A DNA stretch of 64,000 nt from Trifolium pratense (lineage: Eukaryota; Streptophyta; Magnoliopsida; Fabales; Fabaceae): assembly GCF_020283565.1 (NCBI RefSeq), contig NC_060065.1, forward strand, positions 27,578,409 to 27,642,408, read 5' to 3'. Below the pieces are notes generated by a model that saw only the letters and a list, made by a program, of their open reading frames with translations, searched no databases and had not been told where the DNA came from. The translations under genes and the position numbers were made by a program. Positions 44,844-54,107 of the stretch are shown here, piece by piece. Every line of letters starts with the position of its first letter. Within the stretch, counting starts at the first letter, position 1.

Positions 44844-47087
44844 CAGCATAAAAGGCGTGCAGTTGAAGTGTTTCTCCTCACTTCATTCATTAGTGCACGC
44901 AAATCAAGGGAAGTAATCAAAAACTTCCATAACCTCTTGTTTCACGCGCTACAACCTCTTTACTTTCTCTATCACACTATCTCTCTCCATTCTCTCTTTT
45001 CAACAACCTCTCAACTTCCTCCATTAATCACCATCACCAAAAACCTCCATCAAAATCCAACAAACATCATGTCGAGTTCTCAAACTTCTTCTCCTGCAAA
45101 GAACGACGACACCACATCACCCTCATACGATGGTCTCCCTCAACAAATCACCATCGCGTATCCTCTCACTACCATTTTTCCTGAGGAAACAGTGAAGACG
45201 AAGAAGACCACACCGAAGAAAAGCTCTAAACGAAGTCAATCGACTTCTCGTGTGCCGTCTGAATCGAAGAAAGGGGGTAAGTGTTCTAAATCTAAATCTA
45301 CGCTTAAAACGGTTCATACAATGCGTGAACTGTATCTTGATAATCCTGCTACTGCAAATGTTGATGTTAATGTTGAAGCATCTGATTCTAGTAAGAAGAA
45401 TTTAAGTTTGGAATTGGATTTAACTGAAACCCTAGGATTAGAAAAACCTAGGTCGGCTGAGAAATTGGGGGAAACCTCTTTGGAAACCCCTAATGTCGCT
45501 ATTGATGGTATTGGCGCTAACTCTAAGGCCAATCTTGTGTCTGAGATGACAGTTGATGAGAATGCAGGTTCTGGGCTAGATGCTGCAAATGATGCTACAG
45601 CATCTGAAGAACATGTTGATATTAGTACCTCTGTAGTCCCTGATTCACCAAACTCTCCTGTGGTTCCTGTTAATGAAAAGGGTACTGAAACCACCATCCC
45701 TGCTGATGTCATTACTCAGGATAAGGGTAAAACTGCAAATATGCCTGATACAAGTGAGGCAAATGTAATTGATGTTGAAAGCCTTCAATTCAAGAGTACT
45801 CCTAGGGCTGGTATATCTAGGAGGCTGAGAAGTAATACAGGAAAGGATATAGCTACTCCTTCTGAAGCCACCAAAACTAAAATTGGACCTAAGAAACGGT
45901 GGAGCAAGGTAACTGTACCCTCTGAAAGTAAGAAGAAGATTGTGAAGAGAAAAACTGTCTCTTCTAGTGACTCTGATTATGAGGAAGATCAAGATGCTGG
46001 AGCATCTCCTGAAGCATCTCCTCTGAAATCTGCCAAGAGAAAGAGAATGGCTCCTAATGTTCCATCTGTACCAATTGACAATGTCTCCTTCCACTGTGTT
46101 GAGAATGTTAACAGGTGGAAATTTGTGGTGAAAAGAAGAATAGCCATTGAAAGAAACCTTAATGAAGACTTCTTGAAATGTCAAGACATTGTGAATCTAA
46201 TAGAGGAGGCAGGGCTGATGAAAACTGTATCTGAGTTGGGTAAATGCTACGATAAGTTGACTAGAGAATTCTTGGTAAACATCCCAGCTGACTGTGATGA
46301 TCCTTTAAGCCCTGAATACTTAAAAGTGTATGTAAGAGGCAAATGTGTTGATTTCTCACCAGTTGTCATCAACGAATATCTGGGAAGAAGTACTGCTCCT
46401 GCAGCTGAATTAGAGACATCTATGAATGAGATATGCAGGACCATCACTGGTGACAAAGTGAGAGCATGGCCAAGGGCTGGCAAACTTTCTGCTGCTAAAT
46501 TAACCACAAAATATGCTCTGCTGAACAAAATTGGTGCAGCCAACTGGGTCCCCACTACACACTCCAACAGTGTAGCTACAGGTTTGGCCAAGTTCATCTA
46601 TGCCATAGGCACTGGTACTGTTTTTGATTATGGCACTCATATTTTTAATGCAACAATTCTCCATGGCTCTTCCACTGCTGTAAAAATGCCAATAGCCTTT
46701 CCCACTCTGATCTGTGGCATTATCTTGTCACAACATCCTGACATTTGCACTAACTCTGATGTGCCTGTCTCTAGACCCTCAGCTTTAACCATGGATTTTA
46801 GATTATTGGAAGGAAAACATGCTGCAGACATTGCTGTAGCATCTTTGAAGACACCAGCTGTAGGTATGACCAAGAGACAGATGATTGCTAATCTCAGGGA
46901 GGTTAGTAATATGCTAGGTGAGAAGAAGGAGCTGGTAGATGGTGTAATCCAAGCCTTGGAGCTTGAGCAGTCACAGGCAAATGAGGATGGAGTTGGTCCT
47001 TCCCATGGCGCTTCTCATGATGATGATCTTGCAGGTGGTGACACTGTAGAAGAGGAGATGGCCTCTGATGAAAGTCCCTCAATTTGA
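44838..47087 (+). CDS. SIRE-B env-like protein (readthrough domain)
   Basis: In frame with gag-pol. The first internal Met in good position is at 45069 (MSSSQTSSPAKN); before it, a hydrophobic stretch (about 44950-45020, LLFHALQPLYFLYHTISL) could be a membrane segment of the fusion. The N-terminal half is Ser/Thr/Lys/Glu-rich; a nuclear-signal-like KKIVKRK lies near 45930. The C-terminal half (from about 46080) has the conserved block with FLKCQDIVNLIEEAGLMK, REFLVNIPADCDDPLS and VYVRGKCVDFSPVVINEYLG, called a putative plant transposon protein domain in annotation. A coiled coil near 46870-46980 precedes an acidic tail. The sequence is diverged from SIRE-A while the block order is kept. Real envelope function is not shown. 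Confidence 0.85.
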   Translation, partial: QLQHKRRAVEVFLLTSFISARKSREVIKNFHNLLFHALQPLYFLYHTISLHSLFSTTSQLPPLITITKNLHQNPTNIMSSSQTSSPAKNDDTTSPSYDGLPQQITIAYPLTTIFPEETVKTKKTTPKKSSKRSQSTSRVPSESKKGGKCSKSKSTLKTVHTMRELYLDNPATANVDVNVEASDSSKKNLSLELDLTETLGLEKPRSAEKLGETSLETPNVAIDGIGANSKANLVSEMTVDENAGSGLDAANDATASEEHVDISTSVVPDSPNSPVVPVNEKGTETTIPADVITQDKGKTANMPDTSEANVIDVESLQFKSTPRAGISRRLRSNTGKDIATPSEATKTKIGPKKRWSKVTVPSESKKKIVKRKTVSSSDSDYEEDQDAGASPEASPLKSAKRKRMAPNVPSVPIDNVSFHCVENVNRWKFVVKRRIAIERNLNEDFLKCQDIVNLIEEAGLMKTVSELGKCYDKLTREFLVNIPADCDDPLSPEYLKVYVRGKCVDFSPVVINEYLGRSTAPAAELETSMNEICRTITGDKVRAWPRAGKLSAAKLTTKYALLNKIGAANWVPTTHSNSVATGLAKFIYAIGTGTVFDYGTHIFNATILHGSSTAVKMPIAFPTLICGIILSQHPDICTNSDVPVSRPSALTMDFRLLEGKHAADIAVASLKTPAVGMTKRQMIANLREVSNMLGEKKELVDGVIQALELEQSQANEDGVGPSHGASHDDDLAGGDTVEEEMASDESPSI

Positions 47088-47815
47088 TCTGTTTCTGTAA
47101 TTTTTTCTATTTTGGATGTTATTTTTTTTAAGGCTTAGCCCTCATGGTCTGTAATCTGTACTATGTGATCCTCTATGATCTGACATCCTGTGACTCTGTG
47201 CTACTTGGTATTCTATGGTTCTCTGTTTTGCTCCTATTCTATGGTACTGACTTTATTTGTCAGAATTTATGGCTAAAAAGGGGGAGTAAAAGTGTTTATG
47301 TGCCTGATGTGATGAAAAATGCTATAGCATCTAGTATAGCATGTTTTATGTGATATGCATGTTTTGAGGGGGAGTGAAAGTTTATGCATATATTGAGGGG
47401 GAGTAGGTAGAATTTATTTTTCTACTACTTTTTATATGCATGCTTATATAGGAATTTATTTTTCCTATTCTCTGTGGCGTTGCTTAAATTTTAAGGAGTT
47501 TATTTCTCCGATCTTGAATCCACTATGTGAGAGTTTATTTCTCTCTGTCTGTACTTTGAGGCTAAGATGTGTTATGTTCCGCTGTTGCATGCCTCTGATG
47601 CTTACGTGCTAGCTATCTATTCATCTGATGAATTTATTTACTCTCTTTCCTAGTTGTGTGCGTATGTTGACTCGAAGGAAAGTTTAAATAGCTTAGCATC
47701 GTTCTACTTTCTTTCCTAGTTGTGTGCTTATGTTGACTCGAAGGAAAGTTTAGACTGTATCTCTCTATGCACTGGCCTAAGGTTGTTTTAGCCAAAATTT
47801 GCCAAAGGGGGAGAT
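47088..47815 (+). other. 3' non-coding region and polypurine tracts of SIRE-B
   Basis: Contains GAGGGGGAGT tracts at about 47365 and 47394, GGGGGAGT at 47279, and the true polypurine tract AAAGGGGGAGA at 47804-47814 next to the LTR. The palindrome GCTATAGCATC lies at 47321. Confidence 0.8.
47645..47748 (+). promoter_or_regulatory. duplicated hairpin upstream of the polypurine tract
   Basis: Two copies (47645-47682 and 47711-47748, period 66) of CTTTCCTAGTTGTGTG ... GTTGACTCGAAGGAAAG, able to form a CTTTCCT/AGGAAAG stem. SIRE-C has one copy at 62529-62564 and SIRE-A a variant at 11440-11471. Confidence 0.65.
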
Positions 47816-48796
47816 TGTTGGTGTTTTGATTGGCTACATTTTGCAAAAGCCAACCAGCCAGATGCTGAACTGAGATGCTGTAGCATTATAGTACAGCATC
47901 CTGAAGCTCTGTTTTTCGTGCAGAATTTTTATTTCAAATCTGAGCCAAGATTTGCTTCAATTATATATTCAGGCACGTGCGTTTAGGCAAGACGAGACTT
48001 ACTCAGCAAGTTTTATTGAAGTCGGTCAAAGGAAAGTTATTTAAAACAAAAATATAATTATATTATATTTTTGCGTTTTTTTTTGTTTGGAACAACAGGA
48101 ATTATATTTCTGAAAATAATATAGGGTTAGCCGCAATTTTCACAGCTGTACAAGCCTGAAGACCTAACTTGGACATCAAGACAACTGAAGACTATAAATA
48201 TGTGAAGCCTCAAGGCTATTGAACTTGCGATTTCTAAACCTTGTATTTCATAAAGCGTGCGTTTTAAGGTTTAGTGTGTGTGTCTTTTGTGAGCCTTTCT
48301 TGTATCGTTTTGATGCAAGTTTAGGACTGTGTTTGTGTTGTTTATTGTAAGCTGCTCCTAAGCTTTTAAGCACGGAGTTGGTTTGTGTGATTCACTCATA
48401 AGCTTTTAAGCAAGAGTGTGGTCTAGTTTCTAGGAGAGTGTCTCCATCCTTATTGATATTATTGACAGCAACATAGTACGTGTTGTTAGAGGGAATTTGG
48501 GACGGGGTCTCATTATCTAAGAGGTTCTTAGATAGGATTGCATTGGTAGTGTCTAGGTGATAAGTCAAGTACCGGGTGTTGGTCGAGGGCTTTGAACTAG
48601 AGCTATTATAGTGGATTCATTCCTGGATTGGTATCCCCCAGAGTAGGTGACGTTGCACTGAACTGGGTTAACAATTTCCTGTCTTATTTATTGTTCTGCA
48701 ATTTATTTATTTATTTACTGTGTTCTGCGACTGTCTTGCTGCAACGTGTGCTATAGCATCTTGTGCAGCATTGTGTTCACTGCGTGCCAGATTTCA
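47816..48796 (+). repeat. 3' LTR of SIRE-B
   Basis: 981 bp; I found no difference from the 5' LTR. Confidence 0.96.
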
Positions 48797-49437
48797 CTCA
48801 TTATGCAGGAATTGAATTATACTACAATCTTAAATATCTTTTAAATTTAAGCAGGGTATGGAGATACATGTTGTTGAAGGAACTATATCAACTAATGCCA
48901 AGACAATAACATCATCAGGCCCATTAGTTACTTCTGAGTGTAAAACAACTTCAGAGGTGAGTTTATAGTATGTAACCAAGTTTTCAAACAAGTTCTTCTG
49001 GTTACACGTAGTGTTGTCATGCTTTAACTAATTTTGGTGTATATTTTTCCCTGAGTCTACTGCATATAAAGTTAAAAGAAATATTATAGAAAATAAATTT
49101 TACTTAAACTACTACTTACATTTTCATGATATGCAATTAGTTGGAGGGTTCTACATCAGAAAAAACAGTTGCAGTTGCAGGAACTTTGTCCACCATATCA
49201 GGAACCAAGAATGCGCCACCTATACAATTAGACATTACTCCTAAACAAAAGGCATTTCTCCTATTTTGTTTTTTTTTGACTTTTTTCAATGCAGGAACTG
49301 AATTGAATTTAATTGAATTATACTACAGTCTTAAACATCCTTTTAATTTTAAGCAGGGTATCGAGAAAAGTGTTGAAGAAGGAACCCCATCAAATCAAGG
49401 CTCGCTCAAATATACTATCTCAATGAAATCATACTAA
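48797..49437 (+). other. duplicated exon-like block in the CACTA element
   Basis: 48797-48960 completes the copy split by SIRE-B; 49141-49437 is a second copy that opens as MEGSTSEKTVAVAG and then a hydrophobic FLLFCFFLTFFNAG. Both share CTAAACAAAAGGCATTTC and an AAGCAGGGTAT border. Introns are suggested by GTGAG and TTAG signals. Protein unknown; possibly captured coding DNA or a decayed CACTA gene. Confidence 0.4.
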
Positions 49438-49959
49438 AATTAAATCAATGATGATAACTTTCATTCAAACATCAAATTTTGAATCTAAACCTAATTACTA
49501 AATTTCAAAATCATACTAAAATTTCAAAAACCCTAAAAATTTAACAATAAACAAATGAGAAACTGAACCTGGATTTTGAAGATTGAAGTTGAAGGTTGAA
49601 AGAATCCGAGGAGAAGGTTGAATGAAGGTGAAATCAGAGAACGGATCTGAAACTTGGAGGTGAAATCAGAGAGTGAATTTGAAGGTGAAATTAGAGAACG
49701 AAGATGAGTTGAAACGAACGAAGGTGAAAACGAACCTGAATCTGAACGAACGAAGATGAGTGCAGCGGATTTGAAGGATTTTTGAGTGAGAAAGAGGAAG
49801 GGAAATAGTCTTAGGGTTTTGAGTGAGAAAGATTTCGCGTACGAGAGAATGAGAAGGAAAGGGTATATACATTCTAAGTTAAGGGATTTAACTACCGTTG
49901 AAGACCAAATCAGTAGTGAAATCCAATTAAAACAAATTTCAACATAATTACAACATTGC

Positions 49960-50110
49960 CACCATGTCTACTTTTCACTACTGATTTAAGAAAGCCAGTA
50001 GTGAAATCCCTTGTCTATGAACTTTTCACTACCGGTATTAAAATATCAGTAGTGGAATCCTTTGGTCAAATGTATTTCACTACTGGTATTCACATACCAG
50101 TAGTGGTATC
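49960..50110. repeat. right subterminal palindromes of the CACTA element
   Basis: CACTACTGGTATTCAC / ACCAGTAGTGG and related inverted pairs, similar to but distinct from the CGGG-type units of the left end. Confidence 0.7.
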
Positions 50111-50143
50111 TCTAAACCAAAAGTCATTTTTCTACTAGTGACC

Positions 50144-50864
50144 CCTCCCTTCCGTCTTTTTTGTTTGTGGCTTTCCCTAACTTTGTAATAGAACAGAATC
50201 TCCAGGGCCTAAACTTTTATATCCAAAGAGTGACTATATTAATCACAAATTTCAAGCAAGTCCAGAGTGTCATTTGGACTTTGGAAGATCTATTATTAAA
50301 CTGAGGATTGTGCATTTCCAAGTTATCTATGAAGCATAAATTTTCCATATTTTCAAAATATGAATGAAGTAGTGATCCATCAGCATGAACCTGGCACAAG
50401 AACAAAATACCCACTGCATTTCCGATTCCATGGTTTCTGTTTCCCGATCTATGTCTTGGAGTTTCCAATTGGTTCAGCAAGGAAAATCGGATTAAGATTG
50501 CACCAGAATGAGCCACTGTTCAAGCTCTGTGAAAAAGAGAGAATTTCTGAAAAGCGCGAAAAAGTACTTAGCTAGGCACCACCTGAGTTTAGCCACTGAA
50601 AAAAAAAAATATCTCGGTCTCTGTTTGTCTTGTGCAGAGACCAATTATTAATAATAATATATTTGTTGTTAAAAAAAAAAAAAAAAACATGTAGTTGAAT
50701 TTATTTTGATATAGTTTTACAGTTTTACGCTAAATCAGAAAGAGATATAAATTGTAAAATAATAACCATTCATGTGCCATATGTGTGATGTAACAAAATT
50801 AGTGAATTTATGTGGAATCATAACCATATCATTTAAAAAGATGTTTGAAGAAATCCTGAGATAA
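50144..50864. other. unassigned DNA
   Basis: Open frames on both strands at 50217-50575 with no recognised domain. GGTCTCTG...CAGAGACC at about 50616-50642 forms a small hairpin. An A-run lies at 50672-50690. Confidence 0.4.
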
Positions 50865-50873
50865 AAGAATCAA

Positions 50874-51872
50874 GGCTTAAATGCAGTTTTACCCCCCCTA
50901 TTTTGAAAAATGCGGAATTTTACCCCCCCTATTTTAAAATGCGGAATTTTACCCCCCCTATTTTATAATTTGTTGGATTTTGCCCCCCCCCCACCAAAAT
51001 TTTGCACAAAATCTGCTTCTGAGCCTCAAGTTCAAAGCTACGCACATAACTCAATTTGGATCAATAATTCACCAAACTGGTACCGAAACGACCGCAATCG
51101 AGTTAGTTTTTCACAGAATCAAACTCCACTAAATTTGGAGTTACAGAGAGAGATTAATTACTGTTTTAGTGAAGGTCTGTTCAAATTAATTATCGTATGA
51201 AACTACTACTGGTATTCTCGTCATTCCTCTCACCCTGTAGCTCATTTTTTAATACTATTTACATGTATGGAAATCTAACTAAATTACCCTTGTTGGCATT
51301 TCAATTTCGTCGAATTTGGAGTTACGATGTGTTCGGTAGACGATGTTGAATTTGAAGATCACAAGTAGATTTCTGCAGAATTAATAATTGGACAGACCTT
51401 CACTAAAACGGTAATTAATCTCTCTCTATAACTCCAAATTTAGTGGGGTTTGATTCTGTGGAAAGATAACTCGATTACGGTCATTTCGGTAGCCATTTGG
51501 TGAATTATGGATCCAAATTGAGTTGTATGCGAAGCTTTGAAGTTGTGACTCGAAAGCAAATTTTTTGCAGCATTTTGGGGGACATACCTTCACTAAAACG
51601 GTAATTAATCTCTCTTTGTAACTCCAAATTCAGTGGGGTTTGATTATGTGGAAAGATAACTCGATTACGGTCATTTCGGTATCCTTTTGGTAAATTATTG
51701 ATCAAAATTGAGTTGTGTACGAAGCTTTAAAGTTGTGACTCGAAAGCAGAATTTTAGGGGGGGCAAAATCCAACAAATTATAAAACAGGGGGGGTAAAAG
51801 TCCGCGTTTTAAAACAGGGGGGGTAAAATTCCGATCTAATCAAAACAGGGGGGGCAAAACTGCATTTAAGCC
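50874..51872. mobile_element. Mutator-like non-autonomous element
   Basis: 999 bp with long inverted ends starting GGCTTAAATGCAGTTTT and continuing through repeated CCCCCCCTRTTTT blocks for over 100 bp, flanked by the perfect 9-bp duplication AAGAATCAA (50865-50873, 51873-51881). The interior contains three partly inverted copies of a ~150-bp unit (around 51050-51180, 51395-51550, 51583-51745). The short ORFs inside are repeat translations. A 9-bp duplication with long terminal inverted repeats is the Mutator signature. Confidence 0.88.
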
Positions 51873-51881
51873 AAGAATCAA

Positions 51882-52239
51882 AGTAAGATATAAATTAATT
51901 ACAACTCAATCATAATTTACACTAGCCTCATGGATTGTCTAACACATAGCCTATATGGTATACATTCATTTTACTGTGTAACTAGCTCCTTCATTACAGA
52001 TATATTTCAATCAAATTGGTTTAATGTGATTTCTATCAGACATAGACATAAGGTGGCATTCTCCCCAGCTATGTAATTTTACAGACAAGTCCAATAAGTC
52101 AAAAGATATACAGGAAGAAAAAGTTAAAAACACTGTTTCACATTATCAAACCTTTCTGATATGCCTCTTTATATCTGACATCAGTTGCAACTTGCACTCT
52201 CCTATCAATTTTTCAGAATTAATAATAACTTCCTTCAAT
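51882..52239. other. intergenic, no gene seen
   Basis: AT-rich DNA downstream of the PPR pseudogene. Confidence 0.5.
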
Positions 52240-53567
52240 TCAACTAACTCCTCGAATTTTCTTTTGACCTCCTGTCATTTTATCCCTCAATTTCTTCGCA
52301 TCATCCCACCTCCCATCGCCAGCATATATTGGAAAGCATAACCTTGTAAACATTGTCAGAAGGATCGCTTTTAAAAATCTGCTGAGCTACAGTTTCTGCC
52401 AACTTGGAATTTCCATAAAAATCACAGCATGATAATAAGGCTCCCAATATGGCCTTGTCTACTGGTTCTGGTAAGGACTGAGTGAGATTGTAGGCCTCTT
52501 CTAACCCCCCAGCACTGCCAAGAAGCTTCACCATGTAAACATAGTGCTCAGGTCTAGCTTTGATGTTGAATTCCTCTTTCATTCTCCGGAAAATCTCTCG
52601 GCCATCTTTAACCAAGCCAGCATGACAACAAGCACAAAGGAGAGCAGATAATGTTGCTTCATCAGGTACCAATCCTCTCTCCATTATCTCATCAAACATC
52701 GCGAAGCCTCCGAAGCACATCCGTACAAGCCAAGAGCCAAAATTACTGAATTATAAGAAATTATATTACGTTCTGGCATTATCTTAAACGCACGAGTTCC
52801 CAAGTGCAGGAAACCACACTTGGAATACATATCTATGAGAGCAGAGGAAACCTTGACATCTGATTCCAGTCCATGCCGAAGAACATAACCATGTACCTCA
52901 TATCCTGGTACTACAATTGCCGTCTGAGCTATAGAAGCCAGCACAGTGGCAATCAAAACAGAATCCGGCTTCTTGCTCTCCATGTTTATTTTCCTGAAAT
53001 AGAGCAACACTTTCTGATACTCCCCACACTGAGAATACCCAGCTATTAGAGCAGACCATGTAACCAAATCAGGATTGAAAATGCTACAAAAGACTCTATA
53101 TGCTGAATCCATGCACTTACATCTCGAGTACATACGCACCAGTAAACTACCTGCATGAGAATCATAATCAAGCCCACTCTTTTGACTCAAACAATGTAAT
53201 CCTTGGCCAATGCTCAGCAAGCTAGAATCCGCAATACCCACAACCACCCTAGCCAATGTAAACCCATCAGGCTTCTTCCCAGAATGTCTCATTGAGCTAA
53301 ACATTTGAATCCCTATATCCCACATACCAGAACACACATAAGCAGAAATCAAAGAATACCACAAAACTAAATCCGGTTCAGCAATCCCATTGAACACTCT
53401 ACAAGCTTCATGAACAAAGCCAAGTTTTGAATAAGCACTGACAAGTGCACTACAACAAATAGGGTTCATTCCCAATCCTGCAGACAGAGAATTTCCATGA
53501 ACAAGTCATACGAAAATCAAAGTTATCAGAGCATGCACGTATAACACAAGCGTAAGTGTAATTATCA
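52240..53567 (-). pseudogene. PLS-class PPR protein pseudogene
   Basis: A run of pentatricopeptide repeats on the minus strand, e.g. SALVSAYSKLGFVHEACRVF, PDLVTWSALIAGYSQCGEYQ and SALIDMYSKCGFLHLGTRAF, ending in E-type motifs and a stop at about 52240. PPR proteins bind organellar RNA in plastids or mitochondria; from memory this one resembles the At1g64310 group. There are three frame breaks: after NFDF (about 53510), at about 52700 between ASEA and FAMFDEIMERG, and at about 52310 after LSNI. The N-terminal part and any targeting peptide are missing: a G-rich repeat starts at 53568, followed by a copia element, and no PPR sequence resumes beyond 59200. Most likely non-functional. Confidence 0.85.
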
Positions 53568-53723
53568 GGCATGGCAATGGGGCGGAGACGGGTTTTGCCC
53601 TCCCCAAACTCAAACCCATAAAGTTCGGGTTTCCCCAAACCCATCCCAAATTCGAGCGGGGATAAAAATGATAACCCCAAACCCGGGGATCGGGTATCCC
53701 CATCGGGTTTCGGTATCCCATTA
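53568..53723. repeat. GC-rich dispersed repeat fragment
   Basis: GGGG- and CCCC-rich DNA with repeated GGGTATCC / GGGTTTC motifs, unlike its surroundings. It abuts the PPR remnant and is cut by the copia element. It looks like a piece of a dispersed plant repeat; class unknown. CATTA at 53719-53723 is the target duplication. Confidence 0.5.
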
Positions 53724-54096
53724 TGTTGGAAGGAAGCTTTAATAGGTGGAGAAAGTGTTTAAGTATTTGAGAGAGGATATGAAACTTGTTGGAAGGGAAT
53801 GCTACTTATATTATTGAGTGTTTGTAATTTTTGGTTTGATTTACAAATGACTAGCTCTCCCCTATTTATAGCCTTCAAGGGAGAGTTCTACATACTTCAA
53901 GAGACTCTTCTACATAATTCTATGAGAGAGTTCTACACACTTCTCTCTACTACTACATACATTTTCTACTATGACTTCTACTTATTTCTACATATCTCTA
54001 GAACATTCTTTAGACTTACCACTTATTACTAAATTTGGGCTTAAACTTCCTAAGGCCCAAAACTAACAAACCCAAAATCAATTTACATATTCAACA
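53724..54096 (-). repeat. 3' LTR of Tork-type element
   Basis: 373 bp; on the minus strand TGTTGAATATGTAAATTG ... TTCCTTCCAACA. Confidence 0.93.
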
Positions 54097-54107
54097 CCCC
54101 CTTTAAA
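54097..54107 (-). promoter_or_regulatory. polypurine tract of Tork-type element
   Basis: On the minus strand GTTTAAAGGGGG directly precedes the 3' LTR. Confidence 0.75.

Larger units (their letters stand above)
38798..48796 (+). mobile_element. intact SIRE/Maximus-type copia element (SIRE-B)
   Basis: A 9999-bp element with two 981-bp LTRs (38798-39778 and 47816-48796) in which I found no difference by eye, TG...CA ends and the target duplication CTCAT. Primer site 39780-39792, an open gag-pol ORF of 1668 residues, a readthrough-type stop, an env-like ORF in the same frame, 3' non-coding DNA with hairpins, and polypurine tract 47804-47814. All catalytic motifs are present. Matching LTRs imply a very recent insertion. 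It landed in the CACTA element. Confidence 0.97.
35458..50140. mobile_element. CACTA (En/Spm) element carrying gene fragments
   Basis: The ends are CACTAGTGCAGAAA (35458) and, inverted, CACTAGTAGAAAAA (50140), flanked by the 3-bp duplication ACC at 35455-35457 and 50141-50143. Long subterminal arrays of CCACTAC...GTAGTGG palindromes occur inside both ends, typical of CACTA. Without the later SIRE-B insertion (38798-48796 plus one 5-bp duplication) it is about 4.7 kb. No transposase was recognised. The interior holds a bHLH gene fragment and a duplicated exon-like block, so it is a non-autonomous gene-capturing copy. Confidence 0.8.

Noticed and set aside
45645..46184. 179-codon minus-strand ORF
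   Set aside because: Antisense shadow of the SIRE-B env-like ORF with no independent support.
44838..47087. True viral envelope glycoprotein
   Set aside because: No clear signal peptide, cleavage site or glycoprotein layout; only the position and the family name suggest an envelope role.
51505..51705. Short ORF in the Mutator-like element
   Set aside because: Its translation is repeated in the element's inverted units; not a conserved protein.
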